From contig JAYMSP010003365.1 of NCBI GenBank assembly GCA_036897095.1, positions 1 through 20,067 on the forward strand: DNA of 20,067 bases, read 5' to 3'. The first letter of the stretch is position 1. Every line of letters starts with the position of its first letter. The position numbers and the translations under genes were made by a program. This document shows, one piece after another, positions 1 through 10,410 of this stretch. A model generated the notes under the pieces. The model had not been told where the DNA came from. It searched no databases and was given only the letters and a program-made list of their open reading frames with translations. The stretch comes from Plantago elongata (lineage: Eukaryota; Streptophyta; Magnoliopsida; Lamiales; Plantaginaceae).

Positions 1-10
1 AACCGTAAAC

Positions 11-57
11 CCGGGGGGGGGTTTTTAAGGGGCCCCCCCCCCCCCCCCACCCCCCAA
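11..57. repeat. G and C homopolymer runs at the left edge
   Basis: A run of eight to nine G is followed within about 15 bp by a run of about 18 C and further C-rich sequence. Nothing else in this AT-rich intronic context looks like it. It lies in the intron after exon 3 of the DUF632 gene, close to the window start. Such runs at an edge often mark low-quality consensus or a scaffold end, so the bases here should not be trusted. Confidence 0.6.
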
Positions 58-108
58 TCAAGGAATTTCCCCATAAACAAAAACAGTGATGAATGAGCCA
101 AAACTCAC

Positions 109-2727
109 CCGTCAACGAGAGAAACGAGTTTCGGATAGAGTTGTTCATCACGCAGCCGATTAATTTCAGAAACCGTAGAGTCCATGGACTGCATGTCAAC
201 TATGTATCGTGTGTGCAGGTGGCTGACAGATGCTTTCATTCTTTCCAGTCCCTCTGTGCTTGAACTGCGTTTCTTCTTGTTCAACGATGACACCTTTCGC
301 TGATATTCAAGTTTCATCTGCTCACCTGCCTATCAAAAGAAAGATAAGACACTATGCCAGCATTTCACCAATTGATTGATTACTCCATACGACTGCTACG
401 TTACAGAAACACAAGCCTGTCACAGATATATAATCATTTCTAGTATACAAATGTTACACTGAGCTACGGTACTATGTGAGACAAACATTGATGGGACGTA
501 CAAATGCATTTTCAATTTTGTAGACCAGGGAGTTCTTCTAACTTATAGATATTAGAAACCAATCCGACATCTATATAGAAGTAAGACTTAAGAACAGAAA
601 GAAGAAATTGAAACAAATACTCCCTAAAACTACCTTTACCGCACCAACTAATTCTAAACTGACCCAGCCCGGAGCAGTCTTATAAACTTTTAAGTTTTAA
701 CCATGTCTAAGTTTTTTTAATAATCTCAACATTAAGAAATGAAACATGTAATAAACAAAGCATTACCTTCACTTCGTCATAAAGCTTTTTCTCCCATGCC
801 AGTAACTTGTCCAACACCGTAGCATGTGTTTCTTGCTCCTCTGAGTCAAAATCATCAACCCCATCATCAGCATTGGGCAAACCTCTGAAGGACCTATTCC
901 ACGTGATGACACGCATTACCCTTTCCGAGTGATTGATATGCCCTGCCAATGAAGACAACAGGACTCATCTTGTGGGTGAATGATCCACAACTCTAATACA
1001 AATCAACAAAAGCTAGAAACTTTCTGCAATATAAATTTTCACTTTATAGGATATTTGATCAATTGACAACGAAGTGCAGCTCAGTTGGTAAGCCGCTTCC
1101 TCTCCAAACAATAGGTCAGGGGTTCGAGTCACCTTTAGCCGTTTCCAAAAAAAAAAAAGGATACTTGATGAATTTTGCCTATGATATTAGCCTTTTCTTT
1201 CTTTCTTCTCCCTCCCCCCCCCCCCCCCCTTCCCCTTCTAATTAATGATGATAGCCATTATCAATCATGGAATAACTACTAACATCTTCACATTAGCCTC
1301 GCAAACCAAACTGTTCTTCCAGAATCTGCCTCTTCACTGCCACCATTAATGTGCAGAAAGACTACTGAGGTTTATCCCCAAATACCCTGCATCTTCAATT
1401 GTCATCTCACTTGCATTACATCTCAATTGTACTGAAAATTCTACATATCCATGTGGATTACTTCAAAATTTTACCTATAGAGGTCTAATTATCTTATACT
1501 AACTCACAGCTAATATGCATATATTACTTAAACTTGTAAGTGTGCTAAATTTAAAATGTAGCTATACTAAATTCAGAAAGCGTATGTGCTATTCTGCCTC
1601 AAGCATAGTATGACATGATGCCTTTGTCTATGCATTACTAAATTTTCTCTTCAGTTCGAATTTTTGAAACAAAACAAACACTAGCACGCTATAGTCTATA
1701 GTCCCACGATGAATCTGCATCTCAATAACTAACAAAACAAGATAAATAAAACTAAAGGAAGCTCAAACCACACAAAACAAAACAAAACAAAAAAGTAAAA
1801 TAACATCCTTATACCTCTTTTATCCGCGAAATTTGAGTGATAGTGCAACCTAGCTGCTTCAAGCATCCTGGAGACATCATGAGCACTCTCCGACGCCTTA
1901 AGAAAGCAATCATCAAGCTCAACAAATATCTGCACCAAGTTCAAACCACTAGTCCTTTTCCCCTCCGCCATCGGTACACCTTGCACCTTCGCCCTCTTCA
2001 AAACTTTCACCGCCTCCGGTGGAGGAGGCTGCGGAGGAAGCTCATTCACCCTCTCCACCACCTTCTCCTCCTCCACTTCTCTCCTCACCGACCTCTTCTC
2101 AAGCACAATCTCCTCCTGCTTCTCATCCTCTCCCAACGTAGTCCCCGGCACATTCTCCATCGAGAAAAAGTAATCCCAATTACTCTCCGGCACACGCTCC
2201 TTCCCCCTACTCTCATCCACCTTCGGCAACTCATCACTATTCTCACTCCTCCTCTCACTCTTACTATGCATGCTACTACTATTCGGCTTCCGCTTCAAGC
2301 TCTCGGCATCGTAATCGTCCTCGTCTTCCTCCGCAATCGCATCCTGATTGCTCACCTGCGGATTCGGGGGAATCGAGAACTCAGGCATGGTCGCAGCTCG
2401 TTGGAGAGGGGAAGCAGTCGCGTAGGAAGGCGGAAGCGGAGGAGGAGGGGGAATGAAGTTCTCGTACGAGTGCGGCTGAGGCGGCGGCAGTGGCACGGCG
2501 GCGGAGGAAGCGGAATTGACGGCGGCGGAAGTATGTGGAGCGTGGACTGCTTCGCCTTGGGCGAAATCGCTGAGGGCGGCTCCGGTGTTCTTCAAGGACA
2601 TGGCGTGGGAAGAGTGGGCTGCTGCGAACTTGTTGCGGGCCGTGACGGCCCGTTCCATGTGGTGTTTGCGCTCTTTGCATCGGTTTACTGTCTCCTCGTT
2701 CTCGATCTTCGATTGAGCACAGCCCAT
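109..2727 (-). CDS. DUF630/DUF632 protein (NRG2/APSR1-like), 5' part only
   Basis: Spliced gene; visible exons are 1815-2727, 767-942 and 109-329 (GT/AG borders, phases agree), giving about 436 codons before the gene leaves the window. The start is the ATG at 2727: the protein opens MGCAQSK, with Gly2 for N-myristoylation and Cys3 for palmitoylation, as is typical of this family, so membrane attachment is expected. Residues 1-60 are DUF630. A linker follows with proline runs (about 80-120) and an acidic stretch (EEDEDDYD, about 133-140). DUF632 begins near residue 260 (LVQIFVELDDCFLKASESA) and continues through exons 2 and 3, including the signature LDKLLAWEKKLYDEVKAGEQ. The family includes Arabidopsis NRG2 (nitrate signalling) and APSR1 (phosphate-starvation root response); which paralogue this is cannot be told. 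Expression may be influenced by the MITE upstream. The last part of DUF632 is missing because the window ends, not because the gene is broken. Confidence 0.93.
1049..1174 (+). mobile_element. tRNA-derived SINE with target-site duplications, in intron 1 of the DUF632 gene
   Basis: The body (1065-1158, about 94 bp) has an internal RNA polymerase III promoter. An A-box-like CAGCTCAGTTGG lies at 1077-1088 and a B-box GGTTCGAGTCA at 1121-1131, spaced as in a tRNA gene. It ends in a run of 12 A. It is flanked by 16-bp direct repeats, GGATATTTGATCAATT (1049-1064) and GGATACTTGATGAATT (1159-1174), 14 of 16 identical, which fits target-site duplications. It is not a functional tRNA gene, because the acceptor stem does not pair. 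The element is in the opposite orientation to the host gene. Confidence 0.75.
1191..1236. repeat. Pyrimidine tract with a long C run
   Basis: A CTTT-rich stretch leads into a run of about 16 C and then CTTCCCC. It is a simple repeat in intron 1 of the DUF632 gene, just downstream of the SINE. On the gene's own strand it is a purine tract, so it is not a branch-point or polypyrimidine tract for splicing. Confidence 0.7.
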
Positions 2728-2967
2728 TGTGGATTCGTTGGGTCGAATTGGATCAGTGGAATTGAACTAGCTGAGTGTTTACTGGTTGGATAATTTGGAG
2801 GTAATATGGCTTAGGAGATTGGATTATTTACAGTATGAGCAGGTAAGTGACAAGTGCGATCGATCTCTCTATCTCATTGCTCTCTACTTTCGTGAGAAAG
2901 AGAGAGAAGATGGTCAGCGGAACAGAGTGTGGCTTGACTTTATTCTTTTCTTGCTTGGTAGGAACAT

Positions 2968-3188
2968 TACTCCCCGTCCATCAAACATTCACACACTACA
3001 CAGTTAGCCCCGTAATTTTATTAAAAAAAATTAAAATAATAATAAAAATAAAAAAGTGGGAAAAAATGTAATTTTAATTATATAATGAGTAATTTTTGTG
3101 TAAAGTTTATTATTTATTAATGCTGGAATAAAATTTAGTGGGATGATTAAAAATGTAAGTGCATAAATTTCGTTGGACGGAAGGAGTA
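2968..3188. mobile_element. Stowaway-type MITE (Tc1/mariner family) upstream of the DUF632 gene
   Basis: The element occupies 2970-3186 (217 bp) and is flanked by TA dinucleotides at 2968-2969 and 3187-3188, the Stowaway target duplication. The left end reads CTCCCCGTCCATCAAA; the reverse complement of the right end reads CTCCTTCCGTCCAACGAAA. These share the CTCC...CCGTCCA core of Stowaway ends and differ by a 2-bp indel. The interior is AT-rich and noncoding. It lies about 240 bp upstream of the ATG, so it is part of the promoter or 5' UTR. Confidence 0.65.
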
Positions 3189-3700
3189 TTTAGTAATTAA
3201 TTATTTTTAAAAGATAATGTTATATTTTCAGTTAAAAAGAATGGTAACGGCTTAGAATTGTCAAAGTAATCGTCTGGTGGAGATCATCATGTCATAATTA
3301 TGAGCAGATACTCACATTATGCCTCCAAGTCAAGACTCAAGAGTGTACAAAATATTCAACTAACTTAAAGATTTAATTTGTTATGGGAATTCTTTAGAAA
3401 ATTAAATAATTCACTATATTTAATTGTAATGACCCGACGATTAATTAGTCTAGTCCAATCCTATACGCCATCGAAGTTACTTATGACAATTCTCCGGATG
3501 ATATGATGGTACATCTGTACCAATACATGTATGTTCTCGCACACTTTGTCCTCATTTACGTGCGAACTGAAATACTTCCCAATTAATCACCCATATTATT
3601 ATTACTCCAGAGCAATCACACTTAACTTTAGAGTTATTATAAATAAATTCTCGGAAAAAAAAGGTGCAATTCTCATCCTTTTTAACTCCTTTAAACTTAG

Positions 3701-3777
3701 AGTTGAAATTTTGCACCTTACATTAACACTTACTAAGTTTTAATAAGAAAGTTGAAATTTTGGCCCCTTACATTAAC
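3701..3777. repeat. Short imperfect direct repeat
   Basis: AGTTGAAATTTTGCACC at 3701-3717 continues to TTACATTAAC at 3727; the same block recurs at 3750-3777 as AGTTGAAATTTTGGCCCC plus TTACATTAAC. The two 27-28 bp copies differ by two changes and start 49 bp apart. The origin is unknown; a local duplication is the simplest reading. Confidence 0.6.
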
Positions 3778-4588
3778 TACTGGATCATGATATTTTTGTA
3801 TAGTATTTGGAGCCATTAGTTCATAATTAAATATATGTTGGATATGAATCAATCATTCAAATTATCTTTAACAAATGTACATTTGATTTTGTCAAATTAT
3901 TATTATTTTCTTGAACCTGATAAAAATTATACTTCCACACAAGTTCCTCCAATATACTTGAGCTTTCATTTTTTCTGTTTGTGGCAGAGCTAGTTGATCA
4001 ATTTCATGTCAAGGTTCACTAGGTCATGGTTTCAATTCAACTAGATAGCAAGAATTAAAATTTATGACAATTGTGTTTTGGGTAGACGTTTAGATTTTGA
4101 CTATTTGATGATAGTATAATTTATCTTTATCAACCGGGTCATCTTCCTACACAAGTAGACGGTGTTAAAACATGAATGGGGCATGTTTAAGTATGAATAT
4201 ATGGACCATGAAACTTTACCTGCATAGAGCTCTATTCATTCTGGAAGAATTGGAGACAACCAGATCAAAGGACCGGCAAATTTCTAAAAACAAGTTTCAT
4301 GGTGGCAAAATTTTCAATTGATTTTTTGTCATCTTCTTTTCAAAGATTTATGTAAACACGGTCTTTTGAGCAGTTGGAAGTTGGAACACATCCCAGCTTT
4401 TTATGCAGAAATGAAGTGGCTTTTTTCAGGTAGTAACCATCTGAAATTTGGTATGACTCGGCATACAGCTCAAAATGTCCACAGTTTTCTGGTACACTTT
4501 TTCATTTTTCAACATATGCCAATATCTGCATATCTGCATAGTGCAGAATATCTTAAGAAAACGTAACCAGGACTTAATTAAAGTAGCC

Positions 4589-7500
4589 CTACCTCACATA
4601 TTTTATATGCCAAAGCTCAACGTCATTTCCTCGACTGTATTCTTCGACATACTGAGGAATCTCTGCAAGCTCAATGCTTCTGCCGATAAAGCCACATGAC
4701 CGCTCATTTTCAAAATCTTCCTCATCTGTTTTGCCATTGTGTAGCCAAATCACAATGTAAAAGAAAATTCAAATGGCAGATGGGGGAAATACAAAAGTGA
4801 CAAATTTAATTCTCATACCTTGGACTTCTTTAAAATATGCCCGGAAATGTGAATAACCATTTGCAACTACGTCAAGATCATCAATGGAGAAGTTGTACCG
4901 CTTTTCCAGAGCCAAATATAATACCTGAATTTTGCAACAAGGAACATCTATAAACTTTGTTATGGGACGATTCCAGTCCTTCCGCATTCAAGTAAAAAAG
5001 AAATGCAAAAGGGGAACTGTTACACAACATCCTGTTGCTTAAATTTCTATAAGAAAGTACTTCCTCTATCCCAGTATGAAATTTTGAATATGCACACATA
5101 TTAAGATTCTTGGTCAAATTTTGTCCAATGTAAGTTATGTAACCATAGTAATTAGCATGGTTCATTTCTTTATATGTAATTTGTCAACAATATACATATT
5201 TAAGCTGGGGCAAACATGTGAAAATTGTAATAAGTGCCTACATAAAAAAAAGAAACATCCCTATATTTTGGGACGGACGAAAAAGGAATAAAAGTATCTA
5301 TTAATTAAGGACGGAAGAAATAGCAATATTAGGGGAGAAAAAAGCAAACAATAGTTCAAATAAATTCTGCCAAGCTCTTGAAGAAAACTTACCTAAGGAT
5401 AATAAAAGGGCTGTTCGGAGATTTCAGAAGCTAAGAATAATATAGTAATATCTAATCTAGGAAGTGTATTCCATTAATATGCTCAATCTGCATGAGAACA
5501 TGAACACAAAAGAATCCTAACACCCGTAGGACTTATGAACATGTCATGATATTTCCAGCAGTGTCATTACCTCCATCACTTTTGGTGTTTCAGTCTATCG
5601 GATCTAAAAAACGTAGCAGACTAGCACACCAACCAATTCATTCTTTTTTTTGTTCACGAATGCTCTTACATTGTGGTTTACCCATGATGAATGCTCTATA
5701 TTATTGACAAAATGAGATGGTAGTGATTACACTTTGATATGATTCACCAATCCATTTCATCCATGACCTTCAATCCATTAATACCTTTTCTGGATTGTCA
5801 GACATGATCGCTTCCAAGATACCAAAGAAGGCATCTGTGAGGTCATCACTGTAAATTACATCAGCAGCTATGAGCAAAGAAGCTCTATGTAGCTCTTCTA
5901 TTTCTGGAATGGTCCAAGCATAGCTGCACGAGTGAATTGTGTTTATCAAAGTCCTCAAGTTGTTTCCATCTTGTAAATAATGTAAACAGAACAACGGCAA
6001 AAAGATTATAAAACATCATAGTTTCAGATTACTAGGAAAATCTAAATGCTACTCCACGATACCTTTCCTGGGTTGGAGAATTTGAATTTGAACTGGCTGC
6101 AGGGGGCCAAGGGCATGTCCAATCAAGTTCACGCACATATACAGCAGCCTTCTGGGGGAACACTCCAACGTTGAGATGGATATTATTTGAACAATTTCTA
6201 AGTATTTCTTCACCTCTGTCTGTACATAAGCAATTTTATACATAAATAAACAAAATATACATGAAGACAGAAAATCTGGTAATTGGAGTATTGAAATTTT
6301 CACTTGAAAAAATAGTCTTGCTATTTTGTTTATTTTCTAAGACTTTCGGTAAACACTAAAATGATTCTTTAATACATGACAGGCGTCACTTATACGCCCT
6401 TCTCTGATCCTCACCCTCTAGAAAGAAAACTGATATTGCAAGCATAGCCGGAAGGTTATGAATAAATGAGATGAAGCATGCATTGTTTTCCATAAACTAA
6501 AGTTGTGATGGTGAACAGTTGTTGCAAATCACTATAATAACACATTTAATAGGCTATTTTGTGTATGCCATTGGAAAGCATTCTCTATTATTTTCAGAAC
6601 TCTCTATCACTATAATGGCTTATGTCGGTAAAGCTAGCATACATTACAACTACTTCACAAGGATGGAAGTGAGAGTGCAAGCAAAAGGAGAACTGGGAAG
6701 TACACAGAATCCTATACTGCTCAAGAAAAGTAGATAACACAGATATACAACGTCCATATAGTGCTGCAGGTAGTACAAAACAAAGGGACAAAGGAAAACG
6801 ACCGAGTATCTTAATTTGCAAATTCACAAGTTCAGTAGATTAATATACCAGTAATGAAGACTGTTTTAGCGACACGTGCAAGTAGCATGCCAACCAACCC
6901 TGGTAAAAATGATAGCAAAGAGAACTCGTGTCACCACTCATAAATCATACAAACATACAATCGTAATTTTATCATTCATAGCAAAGGGCAAAATACTCAC
7001 GAATGGACTAAGTATAAGAAACTCTACCCGTGCCGGCACCAAGTTCTACCGCCACAATTCGATCAAGTTTTGATGATTTTTGCATCATATGCAGCACAAA
7101 ATCAGCTAGTACCATTTCGGCTCTCCACACCTAAATTTATAACAATCCATGAAATGACACATATAAGAGAAGCACCCCCAGGAAGAGTGTTCTACTAAGA
7201 GTTGGCCGTATAATAAAGAAATGTTGAACAGTGTAAACCGTTGATGTCAACATAATATGTGAAGTATAAACGGCAGTATGGCACCGAGAAGATCAGAATG
7301 GTTTCCTATATAATGGGAAGATGTACCTGGAGACCAACACTAGGAATAGACGATGTTATGTGATGCTGGATGGTGACAACAAAAGAATCCTTCGGTGAAT
7401 CTGCAAAATTAACAAAACATCATTGTAAAAAGCTTCCGACATAGTATAACGAAACTACATGTTCATGATCAAATGCAAACACCAATTATCAACCATAACA

Positions 7501-8188
7501 CTATCCACAGTTAACCCCAATTTTACAAGTTAGGTTGTGTTCTCTTCAACTGAAATTTGCTGAACTGAACGGTATAAATTATAACTAAGCCGAGTTGAAC
7601 TGGACTGGACTGAAGTTGATTTTCAGTTGAGGAGAAAACACCCTTAGTAAACTATTGATACTATATCTAGAAAGTTCCAAAAACCAAACCAATTCGTTAC
7701 AAGACGATGACTGTTCATACCTGGTTATCCACATCCCCAAGCTCATATAATAGTACTCTTACTACTACTTTCTAACAGAAATCTCCTTGGCATTATTAAA
7801 TCAGCAAAGAGAACCAAGCAATTTGTACACTATGAGCTACAACACAATTACACGAAGCAGTGTAATAGGACGATGCATAAAAACTTACGGGTACGTCGAG
7901 TGAGAATCAAATCTCCATCTTCATCAACTTCAATAACTTTTGCACCGGTCGAATCGGTACTATCATCAACCGGTTCATCTCCTACACAATTAACAACAGC
8001 GAATTCATTTTACATGAGTCACATAACAGAATTTACACAAATATCGAACAGATAAACTGGAAATGAAAGGAAACTAAAGCGAATCCCTAACCAGGTGGAA
8101 GCAAAATGGTGAAACGAGAGAGGTAAGGTCCAGTTCGATTGGGCGGACATCCGAGGTGAATTTCACTCATCACATGCTCATCCTCCAT
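4589..8188 (-). CDS. METTL22-type protein methyltransferase, nine exons, complete
   Basis: Exons in gene order: 8092-8188, 7889-7981, 7327-7400, 7028-7130, 6849-6899, 6063-6219, 5785-5923, 4819-4924, 4589-4725. All junctions are GT/AG and phases agree, giving 957 nt and 318 aa ending in TAG. It is a seven-beta-strand SAM-dependent methyltransferase of the Methyltransf_16 family. Visible features are VWRAEMVLADFVL (89-101) before the core, the SAM-binding glycine loop VAVELGAGTG (114-123), the acidic residue after strand beta-2 (VFITD, Asp140), DW at 172-173, and LIAADVIYSDDLTDAF (208-223), the motif II strand and post-strand acidic patch. The layout and length match plant METTL22-like proteins; human METTL22 methylates a lysine of the DNA/RNA-binding protein Kin17. 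That substrate is known for the human enzyme and is only inferred here. The start is the first ATG of MEDEHVMSEIHLGCPP; an internal Met7 is a possible alternative. Introns carry two small transposable elements. Confidence 0.92.
5058..5322. mobile_element. Degenerate Stowaway-like element in intron 7 of the METTL22-like gene
   Basis: TA at 5058-5059 is followed by CTTCCTCTATCCCAG. At the right, GGACGGAAGAAA (5309-5320) is followed by TA at 5321-5322. Reverse complementing the right end gives TTTCTTCCGTCC, partly matching the left end (about 8 of 14), and a second GGGACGGACG block lies just inside at about 5270-5279. The pattern fits an old Stowaway copy, but the terminal match is weak and the borders are uncertain. 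Confidence 0.4.
7530..7646. mobile_element. 111-bp Tourist-type MITE (PIF/Harbinger) in intron 2 of the METTL22-like gene
   Basis: The element at 7533-7643 is flanked on both sides by TTA (7530-7532 and 7644-7646), the target duplication of PIF/Harbinger elements. The left end GGTTGTGTTCTCTTCAACTG and the reverse complement of the right end GGGTGTTTTCTCCTCAACTG continue into a shared AAA. Over 23 positions they differ at three. The centre is a run of CTGAACT/GGACTGGACTG-like units. There is no coding capacity, so it must have been mobilised by a transposase elsewhere. Confidence 0.75.
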
Positions 8189-8599
8189 TGTCGCACACCA
8201 AGTTCAAAGCTTGATTGTCAAGAGCGGCAAAGAATTTGCAATTAAGGGATTTTTCGCTCCATCGTGTTTCTAACGAAATTGTATACTGGAGTACTAATAA
8301 AAATCTCTGCTTTTCAAACTGGAAGTTCGTACTAATTCGTCGTGCCATATTCAAAGTAGTATAAAAACTATAATACAATACAAGGCTAGTGGGAAACAAC
8401 CAATTTTACTCAATTTTATCGTAATTTTGTACTTTTGTGTGTTAAAAGTTGAGATTTCGGTTCACATCCCCACACTCAGCCCAAGAGCGCGTGAGTTACA
8501 CGCATGTAGCTAAAAGAATCTAAAAATAATCCAATCGACTTCTTATCTCCTGCTCCAATCATTTACTTTACAGTCATACTTCACTTGTCATCTTCAATC

Positions 8600-8887
8600 A
8601 TGCCATCTCCAGAAGATATGAGTGGAATCAGAGAGAAGCCAATAAATACCCTACTTCTCCTTGCAATCGGATCGAAAAGTTCAGATCGGAGGATCGCATC
8701 CGCCGCCTCATGCATCATCCTCCCTCCGCCACAACCGCAATCCTCCACCGCACCGCCTCATCCAAGTCTCCTCGAGTTCAATTCACTTTGTCAGATACGG
8801 CAAGCTGCACACGCACAGTTCGAGCCGACGGTGGAGAAGGCAGACACCAAGCAGATATATATGGTAATTAACCTGTTGGCTCCCTAA
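8600..8887 (+). CDS. Doubtful small reading frame, unknown product
   Basis: A frame of 95 codons from an ATG at 8600 to a TAA at 8885-8887, divergent from the METTL22-like gene and about 410 bp from its start codon. The protein has a hydrophobic patch (INTLLLLAIGS), a Pro/Ser-rich middle (ILPPPQPQSSTAPPHPSLLE) and a polar end, with no domain I recognise. The sequence is richer in GC than its flanks. The ATG followed by GTAATT near 8862 could be a splice donor, making this a first exon, but I found no convincing downstream exon. It may equally be 5' UTR-like noncoding sequence or a gene remnant. Confidence 0.2.
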   Translation: MPSPEDMSGIREKPINTLLLLAIGSKSSDRRIASAASCIILPPPQPQSSTAPPHPSLLEFNSLCQIRQAAHAQFEPTVEKADTKQIYMVINLLAP

Positions 8888-9026
8888 TTTTCAGCAATCG
8901 GGGTCTGTTCGACCAACAATGCAAGAAACGAACCTTTTTTTCCGAGACAACCAAATGCACTTTTCAGTTTTCAAGACTCAAAGAACCTTCGTGTAATAGA
9001 TATGGACAAAAAATAGCAAGATTTTT

Positions 9027-9230
9027 GTGCGTTGAATTTGCAAGAATTGGTGCGTTGAATTTTGCCGGTGAAGATGGGCATGGGAGTTGACGCCTGGTTT
9101 CTCGATTATTGGCGAAAGAACATTACTAGTTGAGTAATGGGTTCATTTAGCTGCGGCCTGTGGCAATTGAATGTTATGAATTTTTTCCACATCTATTAAA
9201 ATGGGTTTATTTAGCGGTTTGGAATTGAAT
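9027..9230. repeat. Two short direct-repeat pairs
   Basis: GTGCGTTGAATTTGC at 9027-9041 is repeated at 9050-9065 with one extra T. Separately, 9136-9172 and 9200-9230 share AATGGGTT(C/T)ATTTAGC and a trailing AATTGAAT block, with an indel between them. The second unit resembles the GGGTTTATTTAG-type ends of plant MITEs, but no element border or target duplication is clear. Confidence 0.45.
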
Positions 9231-9841
9231 TGGATATGGCTTTAATTATGTTTTCACATTGGAAATCATCATTTATAATTGAATTTTGAAAATTATGTAT
9301 GAAATACAAATAAAGCATAATATTGAGTTTTATACGGTTGTTATGTATTGGTGTAACCGTATAAGAGTAAAATGAAATATATTTTCTTATCTGATTGGTT
9401 GTGGATTAAAAACAAGTATACTAATTGAATTAAACTAAACTAAACAATGAATTGAAGTCATTTTAAGTTAAAGAGCACCACCTAAAAAATATATTTTAAA
9501 TCGTTTTTTAATCGTTTTCAAACTGTCTCTATAGTAAGTTTCATTGTTTAGTCAATTTGGATAAATGTAACTACTTTGGTTCAACTTTTCCGCGTTTCAT
9601 GATAAAGAACTCATACCATAACATGCGCACATATTGTTGATGTGGGATAAAGTTTTAAGAGACCAGGCAAGAAAGAAATGAACTTGGTCTGAATTCATAT
9701 TCTGGTTAATTTATCAAATTTTCACTAGACATTTAAAAAAAAGACTTTGATGTCATGCTTATATTATCTTACCTAGATATGCACTTAAAATCAACTATAT
9801 GCATGCAATGCATCCCAAGAAATTCACTATCATAATTTTCT

Positions 9842-10321
9842 CCACGTCACAAATACATCGGACATTTCCAGCACGTCCTGAGACTAAAGGAGAATTGTCC
9901 AATAATGATGATGCAAAATCTTAACGCATTAGAGTGTATGTGTAACTGGACAAGGATGAAGGAGCTTGGGCAGCGAGTGATCGTCACAACAATACATTAT
10001 AATCCCGAGGATAAAACTGGATCTGCATGACACCATCAAATGTCTATTTTAGGTGGAGACAGTTCCCGATTCGGTTATGCTTCACAATTACAATAAACAA
10101 GGCACATGAACAAATAAGCGTTTGATAGGGTTGAGATATATTTGACACACCCAATCTTCTTGCACGGACAACTATACGTTGCGTTGTCAAGGGTAGGGAG
10201 TTCGTTCGCAATCAGGGTGCTGATAAAGCCCTCGACATTTTACGACCACGAGTTCAACAAGACAAAGAATCGCCGTGTAAAAAGAGAACCTGGAGAAAAG
10301 CCCATAATAGATAGCATATAA
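9842..10321 (+). pseudogene. Helitron PIF1-like helicase, C-terminal remnant
   Basis: Three blocks in shifting frames match the C-terminal end of plant Helitron helicases. Block 1 (from 9842, stop TGA at 10028) contains HVLRLKENCPIMMMQNLN and a following CNWTRM...LGQRVI, equivalent to the family's LRLK.GCPIMLLRNL and CNGTRL segments. Block 2 (frame shifted, about 10030-10120) contains FRWRQFPIRLCFTITINKA, the FRRRQFPIR.AFAMTINKAQ motif. Block 3 (back in the first frame, 10124-10321) contains RVEIYLTHPIFLHGQLYVAL and then SRVGS, the GIYLP.PVF.HGQLYVALSRV helicase motif VI region, ending at TAA. One stop and at least two frame changes make it dead. The Rep/nuclease and N-terminal helicase parts are absent, and the expected CTRR terminus was not found. 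Confidence 0.85.
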
Positions 10322-10410
10322 ATTAATCATTATTGCCGTATCTTTTGTATTTAAAATTCTTTCGCATCATTTTCTTAATTTAAATTATATATATTTACAT
10401 GACAACTAAT

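Larger units (their letters stand above)
2728..4588. other. Intergenic region between the DUF632 start and the METTL22-like gene end
   Basis: About 1.9 kb with no supported gene. The right-hand neighbour ends here (stop at 4589) and the left-hand neighbour starts here (ATG at 2727), so the stretch holds the promoter and 5' UTR of the DUF632 gene and the 3' UTR of the METTL22-like gene. It contains the Stowaway-type MITE (2968-3188) and a short direct repeat (3701-3777). Small reading frames here are short, lack any recognisable domain and lie in AT-rich sequence. Confidence 0.6.
8189..9841. other. Region upstream of the METTL22-like gene without a firm gene
   Basis: It contains the METTL22-like promoter and 5' UTR (left part), one doubtful plus-strand reading frame (8600-8887), and two short direct repeats: GTGCGTTGAATTT at 9027 and again at 9050 (period 23), and AATGGGTTCATTTAGC at 9136 repeated as AATGGGTTTATTTAGC at 9200, each followed by an AATTGAAT block. 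The remainder is AT-rich with nothing recognisable. Confidence 0.5.

Noticed and set aside
1073-1146. Functional tRNA gene
   Set aside because: A- and B-box are present but the acceptor arms do not pair, and a poly(A) tail with target duplications shows a retroposed SINE.
1837-2793. 318-codon plus-strand reading frame opposite DUF632 exon 1
   Set aside because: It is the antisense of the conserved DUF630/DUF632 exon; the translation is Leu/Arg/His-rich and meaningless.
3981-4050. Second SINE candidate (GAGCTAGTTGATC ... GGTTTCAATTC)
   Set aside because: The box matches are poor, and neither a tail nor target duplications could be found.
4881-5165. Minus-strand reading frame spanning METTL22-like exon 8 and intron 7
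   Set aside because: Only the exon 8 segment is coding, and in another frame; this reading crosses a good splice acceptor.
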